Shown here: piece by piece, positions 1-6,118 of the stretch
Layout: each line of letters starts with the position of its first letter
How positions within the stretch are numbered: the stretch's first letter is position 1
Source: Nitrococcus sp.
GTDB lineage: Bacteria; Pseudomonadota; Gammaproteobacteria; Nitrococcales; Nitrococcaceae
Length of the DNA: 6,118 nucleotides
Assembly: GCA_030452365.1 (NCBI GenBank)
Contig: JAKDMK010000158.1
Location: 1-6,118, forward strand
Direction: 5' to 3'
Made by a program: the position numbers and the translations under genes
Notes under the pieces: generated by a model
What the model was told of the DNA's origin: nothing
Seen by the model: only the letters and a program-made list of their open reading frames with translations
The model's database searches: none

Positions 1-10
1 TTTGGAATTT

Positions 11-54
11 TTGGGGTTTTCGGTCGGGCACTACTTATATGGATAAACGCATAT
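11..54 (+). promoter_or_regulatory. Candidate promoter and operator of the toxin-antitoxin operon
   Basis: A weak sigma-70-like pair can be drawn: TTGGGG at 11-16 and TTATAT at 35-40, spaced by 18 nt. Overlapping the -10 is an inverted repeat, ATATG at 37-41 and CATAT at 50-54, separated by 8 nt. Ribbon-helix-helix antitoxins normally bind short inverted repeats in their own promoter and repress the operon, so this is a sensible autoregulation site. The promoter hexamers are poor matches and the repeat is short in AT-rich sequence, so this is a prediction from position and symmetry only. Confidence 0.35.
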
Positions 55-84
55 CAAGATCGGAAATCATCTCGGAGAATACAG

Positions 85-312
85 ATGAGCAATGTCCGAT
101 GGTCTATCGTGGTGCGGGAGGATGTAGACAAGGCACTGCGGGCCTACTTGGGTCGACTTGGCGCCAAAAAGGGCGATCTCTCCCAATTCGTGGAAGAAGC
201 GGTTCAGGCGCGCCTTTTTGAACTAACGGTACAGGACGTCAAGCGGCGCAACCAGGAGTACTTGCAAGACGAGATCCTGGAGGCGATCGATGAAGCTTTG
301 GCCAGTGAATAA
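85..312 (+). CDS. Ribbon-helix-helix antitoxin of a PIN-type toxin-antitoxin pair
   Basis: A 75-residue protein. The N-terminal VRWSIVV (residues 4-10) is the DNA-contacting beta strand, followed by two helices with the turn LGAKKGDLSQFVEEAV around residues 25-40. The acidic tail DEILEAIDEALASE is the type of segment that wraps a toxin. This layout matches the short RHH proteins of the XACb0070-like (RHH_7) group, which sit directly upstream of PIN toxins. Its role is to bind and neutralise the downstream RNase and, as a dimer, to repress the operon. The ATG at 85 is chosen because GGAG at 74-77 lies 7 nt upstream and because the beta strand starts at once. The stop at 310-312 is 5 nt before the toxin start, so the two genes are co-transcribed. 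Family assignment is from motif recognition; the toxin specificity is inferred from the neighbour. Confidence 0.85.
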   Translation: MSNVRWSIVVREDVDKALRAYLGRLGAKKGDLSQFVEEAVQARLFELTVQDVKRRNQEYLQDEILEAIDEALASE

Positions 313-317
313 CAACC

Positions 318-1783
<1,466 letters not shown>

Positions 1784-1790
1784 GGAGGTG
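1784..1790 (+). promoter_or_regulatory. Strong ribosome binding site of the protease-like gene
   Basis: GGAGGTG is an almost complete Shine-Dalgarno and lies 7 nt before the ATG at 1798. It fixes the start of the first rim-operon gene. Confidence 0.85.
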
Positions 1791-1797
1791 AAACCCT

Positions 1798-2295
1798 ATG
1801 GTTGCGGCAAGCGGTGTCAGATCGCGGCCTCGGCTTTGGGTCGGCTGGCGCGAATGGGTCGTGCTGCCGGGGCTTGGCGTGGAGCGCATCAAAGCCAAGG
1901 TGGATACCGGTGCGGCGACCTCCGCGCTGCACGCGGTTCATGTGCGGCGCTATCGGGAGAGTGGGCTAGATCGGGTGACGTTCGAGATCCACCCGATCCA
2001 GCGGCGCACCGATATCACGGTCCGCTGCATAGCCGATGTCGTCGCCGAGCGGATTGTCACCAGCTCGACCGGGCACCGCGAGTGCCGACTCGTGATCCGC
2101 ACACCCATGCTCATCGCGGGCCGGCGCTGGTCGATTAAACTCACGCTGACCAATCGCGATAGTATGGGTTTTCGTATGCTCCTTGGCCGCAGGGCGATGA
2201 AGGGGCGGCTGCTGGTCGATCCGAATGCCTCCTATCTGGCGGGAGCCGCTGATAGCGAGCTAGCAGGTGCCGCCCGGCGGCGTGAGTCCCGGTGA
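1798..2295 (+). CDS. RimK-associated DTGA-motif protein ('ATP-dependent zinc protease' family, RimB-like)
   Basis: A 165-residue soluble protein of the Zn_protease / COG4067 family (Pfam PF05618), named historically as a putative ATP-dependent zinc protease. The hallmark is VDTGAATSALHA at residues 35-46, a DTGA motif like the catalytic loop of retropepsin-type aspartic proteases. Other family signatures are TSSTGHRECRLVI (88-100), LTNRDSMGFRMLLGRRAM (117-134) and LVDPNASYL (139-147). No HExxH zinc site is visible, so the zinc label should be treated with care. The start is set by GGAGGTG. The TGA (2293-2295) is 18 nt before the rimK ATG, so the two are one operon. Such genes commonly precede rimK, and in Pseudomonas a related protein, RimB, modulates RimK activity. 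A matching role here is inference; the length is normal and there is no signal peptide. Confidence 0.85.
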   Translation: MVAASGVRSRPRLWVGWREWVVLPGLGVERIKAKVDTGAATSALHAVHVRRYRESGLDRVTFEIHPIQRRTDITVRCIADVVAERIVTSSTGHRECRLVIRTPMLIAGRRWSIKLTLTNRDSMGFRMLLGRRAMKGRLLVDPNASYLAGAADSELAGAARRRESR

Positions 2296-2313
2296 GTGCA
2301 ACCTCAAGGTAAA

Positions 2314-3219
2314 ATGAACATCATCGTCCTATCCCGCAGCAGTAAGCTTTACTCCACGCTCCGCATCGTCGAGTCTGCCCAAGAGCGGGGCCATACCATT
2401 CGCGTAATCGATCCCTTGCGCTGTTACGTCAAAGTCAGCGCACATCGCCCGGAAGTTCACTACCGGGGCGAAATCCTGGAATCCGTGGATGCCGTCATTC
2501 CGCGCATCGGAGCCTCCATCACCTTCTACGGCACGGCGGTACTGCGACAATTCGAGATGATGGGGGTCTTTCCGCTCAATGAGTCGGTCGCCATAAGCCG
2601 ATCCCGCGATAAGCTGCGTTCGTTGCAGCTGCTGGCCAGGCGCGGCATTGGCCTGCCGGTGACCGGCTTTGCCTATTCACCCGATGACAATGCGGATCTG
2701 ATCAGCCTCGTGGGCGGAGCCCCGTTGGTGATCAAGCTGCTGGAGGGCACGCAGGGCATGGGGGTGGTGCTGGCCGAGACCAACAAGGCGGCAGAGAGCG
2801 TGATCGATGCCTTTCACGGGCTCAATGCCTATTTCCTGACCCAGGAGTTCATCCAGGAAGCCGGGGGCTCCGATATCCGCTGCTTCGTGGTGGGCGATAA
2901 AGTAGTGGCCTCCATGATGCGTCAGGCCAAGGAGGGCGAGTTCCGCTCGAATGTCCACCGTGGTGGCCAAGCCCGGAACATTCGCATCACGCCCGAGGAG
3001 CGATCGAGCGCGGTTCGCGCGGCCAAGATCATGGGGCTCAATGTCGCGGGCGTAGACATCATGCGCTCCAACCACGGTTCGGTGGTGCTGGAGGTGAACT
3101 CATCCCCGGGGTTGGAGGGCATCGAGCGGGCCACCAGCAAGGACATCGCCGGGGCCATGATCCAGTTCGTCGAGAAGCATGCCCGCGCGGGCAAGACTCG
3201 CACCCGTGGGCGCGGCTGA
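2314..3219 (+). CDS. rimK: Ribosomal protein S6--L-glutamate ligase RimK (ATP-grasp)
   Basis: RimK adds glutamate residues to the C-terminus of ribosomal protein S6 in the cytoplasm, using ATP and Mg2+; it changes ribosome composition and, in some species, also makes poly-glutamate. From the ATG at 2314 the protein is 301 residues, as in E. coli (300), and begins [20 protein letters not shown], the standard RimK N-terminus. The ATP-grasp parts appear in order: SRDK at 97-100, [12 protein letters not shown] at 140-151 (K141 and glycine-rich loop), [15 protein letters not shown] at 176-190, the RSNVHRGG loop at 201-208, GVDIM with D248, and EVNSSPG with E260 and N262, the metal ligands. A GTG at 2296 directly after the upstream stop would add 6 residues (MQPQGK). 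I prefer the ATG because it matches the family start, with AAGG at 2306-2309 as a close ribosome site. The basic tail ([11 protein letters not shown]) is not part of the catalytic core. Confidence 0.95.
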   Translation: MNIIVLSRSSKLYSTLRIVESAQERGHTIRVIDPLRCYVKVSAHRPEVHYRGEILESVDAVIPRIGASITFYGTAVLRQFEMMGVFPLNESVAISRSRDKLRSLQLLARRGIGLPVTGFAYSPDDNADLISLVGGAPLVIKLLEGTQGMGVVLAETNKAAESVIDAFHGLNAYFLTQEFIQEAGGSDIRCFVVGDKVVASMMRQAKEGEFRSNVHRGGQARNIRITPEERSSAVRAAKIMGLNVAGVDIMRSNHGSVVLEVNSSPGLEGIERATSKDIAGAMIQFVEKHARAGKTRTRGRG

Positions 3220-3616
3220 TGGTCCGGGGCAGGGGCGAGCCGACTTGCCGCAACATGCCGTGAATACATCCCTCTACTCCATCCAGGCAACCTACCGTAT
3301 CGCACGCCATCGCGCTTCCGTCCGGCAATGGTTAATGTCGACTTAGTTCGATAGAATGCGGCGTTTCGCTAGCGGTAGACCGGCTCACAATCGCACCGGC
3401 AAGTGGTCCGCTGCGTAATTACGGTCACGTACCGAGGGCGTCACTGCGCGTGCCTGGCAAGGCGCGACGACTGAGAATATCGGGAATATTTGACGGAGAA
3501 GCAACGCCGCCAGGCACGTGCAGCGGCGGCCGAATGCGAGTGTAGTTGCGTAGCGGACCACTAAGGTGGGATCTTGCGGGATCGTCGGCCTGAACACCCA
3601 CACCGTTTGAGGCAAA
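3220..3616. other. rimK-ettA intergenic region
   Basis: About 400 bases without a gene. The second half is occupied by the large palindrome described separately. In the first half the only promoter-like element is TAGAAT at 3352-3357, a 5/6 match to a -10, but its -35 region (TGGTTA at 3329-3334) is weak, so it is a poor candidate for the ettA promoter. No T-rich hairpin terminator follows rimK. Just before ettA a short complementarity (GGTGGG near 3565, CCCAC near 3597) could pair, though it is weak. Confidence 0.5.
3402..3562. repeat. 161-bp imperfect palindrome, MITE-like or structured element
   Basis: The outer arms 3402-3422 and 3542-3562 are inverted copies matching at 18 of 21 positions, beginning AGTGGTCCGCT and ending AGCGGACCACT. 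A second inner block, CTGCGCGTGCCTGGC at 3444-3458, matches the complement of 3509-3523 at 14 of 15. The sequence between the blocks is less conserved, with a 3-nt length difference. The centre has its own short stem, AATAT and ATATT around CGGGA near 3477-3490. Long terminal inverted repeats with no coding capacity fit a miniature inverted-repeat element. An alternative is a folded leader RNA for ettA, which starts 55 nt downstream. I cannot identify a clear target-site duplication: flanks are GGCA on the left and AAGG on the right. Confidence 0.65.
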
Positions 3617-5284
3617 ATGGCGCAGTACATCTTTACCATGAATCGGGTGGGCAAGGTCGTGCCCCCCAAGCGGCAGATACTAAGCGATATCTCGCTGTCC
3701 TTTTTTCCGGGCGCCAAGATCGGCGTGCTGGGCCTGAACGGCGCCGGCAAGTCTACGCTGCTGCGCATCATGGCGGGCGTCGAGCGCGACTTCGAAGGCG
3801 AGGCGCGGCCGCAACCGGGAATCAAGATCGGTTTCCTGCCCCAGGAGCCGGAGCTCGATGCGAGCAAGGATGTGCGCGGCAACGTCGAGGACGGCGTGGC
3901 CGGGGTCAAGGCGCTGCTTGATCGGTTTAACGAGGTCAGCGCCCAGTTTGCGGAGCCGGACGCCGACTTTGATGCGCTCATGGCTGAGCAGGCCCGCTTG
4001 CAGGACCAGATAGAGGCCGCCGGCGCGTGGGATCTGGAGCGCAAGCTGGAGCAAGCCGCCGACGCGCTGCGGCTGCCCGCCTGGGATGCCGAGATCGCTA
4101 GCCTCTCGGGCGGCGAGCGGCGTCGGGTCGCCCTGTGCCGGCTGCTGCTTGCCGGCCCCGACATGTTACTTCTTGATGAGCCTACCAACCATTTGGACGT
4201 GGAGTCGGTTGCCTGGCTCGAGCGTTTTCTCGCCGAGTATCCGGGCACGGTCGTCGCCGTGACCCATGATCGCTACTTCCTGGACAACGTGGCCGGCTGG
4301 ATTCTGGAGCTCGATCGCGGCCAAGGCATCCCCTGGAAAGGCAATTACTCCTCCTGGCTGGTACAAAAAGACGAGCGCTTGGCACACGAGGCGCGTGCGG
4401 AGGCCGCTCATCGCAAGACGATACAGCATGAGCTGGAGTGGGTGCGCAGCAACCCCAAAGGCCGGCAGGCCAAGAGCAAGGCGCGATTGCGTCAGTTCGA
4501 CGAGCTGCAGTCACGGGAGTTTCAGCAGCGTAACGAAACCAACGAGATCTACATACCGCCGGGCGCGCGGCTCGGCAGCCTCGTAATCGAGGCCAAGCAC
4601 CTCGTCAAGGGCTACACTGAGCGTCTGCTCATCGATGATCTAAGCTTCACGATCCCTCCCGGGGCCATTGTTGGCATGATCGGCGCCAACGGTGCCGGCA
4701 AGACCACTTTATTGCGTATGTTGATTGGACAGGAACGGCCCGATGGCGGTGAGGTACGGCTTGGCGAGACCGTCGACCTCGCATATGTCGATCAGAGCCG
4801 TGATCATCTGCATGCCGAGAAAACCGTTTGGGAGGAGATCTCGGGCGGCCATGACATCATCGAGATCGGCAAGTACCAGGTAGCCTCGCGAGCCTACGTG
4901 GGCCGCTTCAACTTCAAGGGACAAGACCAGCAAAAGCGGGTCGGAGATCTATCCGGCGGCGAGCGCAACCGGGTTCATCTTGCCGGGCTGCTAAAGCGCG
5001 GCGGTAATGTATTGCTGCTCGATGAGCCCACAAACGACCTGGACGTGGAGACGCTACGCGCGTTGGAGGAGGCACTTTTGGCCTTCCCCGGTTGTGCGCT
5101 GGTCATCTCGCATGATCGCTGGTTTCTCGATCGCATCGCCACGCATATGCTCGCTTTCGAGGGTGACAGCCACGTGCAGTGGTTCGAGGGCAATTACGGC
5201 GAATATGAGCTCGATCGCAAGCGGCGGCTGGGTGAGGAGGCTACCAATCCGCACCGGATCAAGTATCGGCGGCTGGCTGATTAG
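3617..5284 (+). CDS. ettA: ABC-F ATPase EttA, energy-dependent translational throttle
   Basis: A 555-residue twin-ATPase ABC-F protein with no membrane segments. EttA binds the ribosomal E site and gates entry into elongation according to the ATP/ADP ratio. The first nucleotide-binding domain has Walker [10 protein letters not shown] (39-47), signature LSGGE (163-167), Walker [13 protein letters not shown] (183-194, catalytic E188) and H-loop H217. The arm insertion that contacts L1/the E site lies at about 92-140. The charged P-site tRNA interaction linker spans about 240-320 and contains [12 protein letters not shown] and the EttA-typical [12 protein letters not shown]. The second domain has GANGAGKTT (356-364), LSGGE (445-449), [11 protein letters not shown] (466-476, E470) and H499. 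The opening [19 protein letters not shown] is diagnostic of EttA rather than Uup or antibiotic-resistance ABC-F proteins. ATG at 3617 follows GAGG at 3609-3612. All catalytic residues are intact. It is separated from rimK by about 400 nt, so it probably has its own promoter. Confidence 0.96.
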   Translation: MAQYIFTMNRVGKVVPPKRQILSDISLSFFPGAKIGVLGLNGAGKSTLLRIMAGVERDFEGEARPQPGIKIGFLPQEPELDASKDVRGNVEDGVAGVKALLDRFNEVSAQFAEPDADFDALMAEQARLQDQIEAAGAWDLERKLEQAADALRLPAWDAEIASLSGGERRRVALCRLLLAGPDMLLLDEPTNHLDVESVAWLERFLAEYPGTVVAVTHDRYFLDNVAGWILELDRGQGIPWKGNYSSWLVQKDERLAHEARAEAAHRKTIQHELEWVRSNPKGRQAKSKARLRQFDELQSREFQQRNETNEIYIPPGARLGSLVIEAKHLVKGYTERLLIDDLSFTIPPGAIVGMIGANGAGKTTLLRMLIGQERPDGGEVRLGETVDLAYVDQSRDHLHAEKTVWEEISGGHDIIEIGKYQVASRAYVGRFNFKGQDQQKRVGDLSGGERNRVHLAGLLKRGGNVLLLDEPTNDLDVETLRALEEALLAFPGCALVISHDRWFLDRIATHMLAFEGDSHVQWFEGNYGEYELDRKRRLGEEATNPHRIKYRRLAD

Positions 5285-5312
5285 GGCGTGTTGACATCCG
5301 TCCACGGCGTCG
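5285..5312 (+). repeat. Left copy of a 27-28 nt inverted repeat
   Basis: The sequence starting GGCGTGTTGACATCCG pairs with the complement of 6058-6084, which starts GGCTGTTGACGTCCG: 22 of 27 aligned positions match, with a one-base gap. It begins immediately after the TAG stop of ettA. The bases outside it read TTAG, and those outside the right copy read CTAG. Terminal repeats flanking about 800 bp fit the dimensions of a small insertion sequence, but no transposase is present between them. Confidence 0.6.
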
Positions 5313-5515
5313 TGTTGCTGCCCAACAGCCTGTCAGGCACAGGCCCTAGCCTCAATCCGTCACCCATGGCGGGAACTATGGTGCCAATTACCGGCTTACG
5401 CAATCGGTCAGCGCAGGTGACGCGCAGTGTCGGATTCCTAAACACTTTTTTTACCCTCTCTGCAAGCACTTCGCCAACCTGTTGAAAGTACATAAAATAA
5501 CGCTTTGTGCCGAAC

Positions 5516-5531
5516 TGGCATGTATCGTGCT
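5516..5531 (+). promoter_or_regulatory. Candidate sigma-54 (RpoN) promoter of the small unknown gene
   Basis: TGGCATG-N4-GTGCT matches 10 of 12 defined positions of the -24/-12 consensus TGGCACG-N4-TTGCW, and the invariant GG (5517-5518) and GC (5529-5530) are exactly 10 nt apart. Transcription would begin near 5542 and give a leader of about 96 nt. There is no recognised enhancer-binding site or activator gene in the window, and a match of this quality can occur by chance, so this is tentative. Confidence 0.35.
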
Positions 5532-5637
5532 TGATATCGGATAGGGTGCCGCTGCGTGTCCAACACGGGGCGGGCGGATCGGTAGCAACGCAAGATGAGT
5601 GTCTTGCTCAAGGCGGCGCGTGGCAGGAGAGGGCACT

Positions 5638-5985
5638 ATGGATGCGAAACCAAATGCGGGGTGCATTCATCCCGTGAGCCTAGTTCGTCTGCGGCAGGAA
5701 AACCGGCGCTATCAAGGGACCAAAGCGGTGAGTGAGGGCAACCGCCCGCACGGCTTCCGCCCGGCTTTTCTGGATCCGGACACCAATATCGTCTACCCAT
5801 CACGCCACGCTGACGGTCGTGCGGCTGCGGTTCACTGCCTCGACGGGCTGCCGGAGGAGGTGGTAGTCAGCCGGGATGCCGCAGGCCGCGTGCTCCAGAC
5901 CAAGCCCGGATTGATCCCCGGTTTTGTCCACAAAGGGCGCTTCTACAGCCGTGAGGAGGCCATGCGGCTGCTACAGGAGCGCTAG
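5638..5985 (+). CDS. Conserved hypothetical protein, 115 residues, function unknown
   Basis: A soluble protein of 115 residues with no signal peptide, membrane segment or known catalytic motif. The start at 5638 is supported by AGGAGAGGG at 5625-5633; an in-frame GTG at 5599 lacks a ribosome site. The N-terminus (about 1-38) is basic and polar. The middle and C-terminal part reads like a small beta-rich fold: GFRPAFLDPDTNIVYPSR (39-56), ADGRAAAVHCLDGLPEEVVV (58-77) and a final unit PGFVHKGRFYSREEAMRLL (94-112). The tail 'GFVxxGRFYSREEA' looks like a recurring pattern of short proteobacterial hypothetical proteins, but I cannot name a family. Two cysteines (9 and 67) do not form a metal motif. 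Its neighbours do not show its role; it lies alone between the two copies of an inverted repeat, so it may be cargo of a small mobile segment. Confidence 0.8.
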   Translation: MDAKPNAGCIHPVSLVRLRQENRRYQGTKAVSEGNRPHGFRPAFLDPDTNIVYPSRHADGRAAAVHCLDGLPEEVVVSRDAAGRVLQTKPGLIPGFVHKGRFYSREEAMRLLQER

Positions 5986-6041
5986 TCGCCTTGCGCGAGC
6001 GCGGTGGCAGACACGCGGCCCACGGGGATTCGCACGAGGGC

Positions 6042-6082
6042 CTGTTGACGTACGCCGCGGCCTCGTGGGCGGACGTCAACAG
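6042..6082. repeat. Strong hairpin with the right copy of the inverted repeat
   Basis: CTGTTGACGT at 6042-6051 pairs perfectly with ACGTCAACAG at 6073-6082. Inside, CGCC (6053-6056) pairs with GGCG (6068-6071) after an A-G mismatch, leaving an 11-nt loop, so 14 base pairs are possible. The right arm read on the - strand (6084-6058) is the partner of the repeat at 5285-5312; the left arm (from 6039) is a further diverged copy in + orientation. The hairpin begins 56 nt after the small gene and is not followed by a T run, so a classic intrinsic terminator is unlikely, though it could protect or end the transcript. It may equally be two transposon ends lying head to head. Confidence 0.7.
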
Positions 6083-6118
6083 CCTAGACTGTTAACTTGC
6101 TGCAACTGCTCCCGCCGA

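Larger units (their letters stand above)
5285..5637. other. Intergenic region between ettA and the small unknown gene
   Basis: About 350 bases. It opens with one copy of the inverted repeat at 5285-5312, directly after the ettA stop, and contains a sigma-54-like motif at 5516-5531. A 70-codon frame on the - strand (5281-5493) and a 65-codon frame on the + strand (5288-5485) overlap it; neither has a ribosome site or a family I recognise. Small stems are present (TGTTG/CAACA around 5313-5326; GCCTG/CAGGC at 5328-5338), but none is followed by a T run, so no standard terminator of ettA is visible. Confidence 0.5.

Noticed and set aside
2296..2313. GTG start for rimK directly after the upstream stop
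   Set aside because: It adds six residues (MQPQGK) absent from the standard RimK N-terminus. The ATG at 2314 restores the usual length and start.
3181..3192. Perfect palindrome GCCCGCGCGGGC near the end of rimK
   Set aside because: It is inside the coding sequence, is explained by GC-rich Ala/Arg/Gly codons, and has no following T run.
3402..3562. Palindrome as an integron attC site
   Set aside because: It lacks the GTTRRRY and RYYYAAC core sites at its ends, and there is no cassette arrangement or integrase in the window.
3385..4248. A 287-codon open frame on the - strand opposite ettA
   Set aside because: It lies antisense to the well-conserved ettA start and the intergenic palindrome, is rich in Ser, Arg and Ala as GC-rich shadows are, and has no family signature.
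5281..5493. A 70-codon - strand frame and a 65-codon + strand frame after ettA as possible transposase remnants
   Set aside because: No DDE or other transposase motif, no ribosome site, and no recognised family in either frame.

Overview
The window looks like chromosomal sequence from a GC-rich proteobacterium, most likely a gammaproteobacterium. The protein families support this: a 555-residue EttA-type ABC-F factor, a RimK of E. coli length and residue numbering, and the DTGA-type 'ATP-dependent zinc protease' gene coupled to rimK. Genus cannot be read from the sequence. No rRNA, tRNA, CRISPR array or intact transposase is visible.

Layout. (1) Positions 1-743 hold a compact type II toxin-antitoxin operon on the + strand: a ribbon-helix-helix antitoxin, then a PIN-domain RNase toxin that starts with TTG 5 nt downstream. 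An inverted repeat overlapping a possible promoter precedes it. (2) Facing it on the - strand, about 880-1394, lies a wrecked GNAT acetyltransferase of the TacT/AtaT-like toxin type. Its homology runs through at least two reading frames and over an internal TAG, so it is a pseudogene. Positions 1395-1783 hold no gene I can support. (3) Positions 1798-3219 hold a two-gene + strand operon: a DTGA-motif protease-like protein and RimK, the ribosomal protein S6 glutamate ligase. (4) Positions 3220-3616 are intergenic and contain a roughly 161-bp imperfect palindrome that resembles a MITE or a large structured element. (5) Positions 3617-5284 encode EttA, the ATP-dependent translation throttle. (6) Positions 5285-6118 hold a 115-residue conserved-looking protein of unknown function. 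It has a good ribosome binding site and a sigma-54-like motif about 110 nt upstream. The segment is bracketed by a 27-28 nt inverted repeat whose right copy forms half of a strong hairpin.

Function. The centre of the window is about ribosome modification and translation control (RimK with its protease-like partner, and EttA). The left end carries stability or stress modules, one intact (RHH/PIN) and one decayed (GNAT). The right end may be a small mobile-element-like cassette. No single feature clearly amounts to a new system. The best leads are the bracketed 5.28-6.09 kb segment, the 161-bp palindrome and the decayed GNAT toxin facing a live toxin-antitoxin pair.
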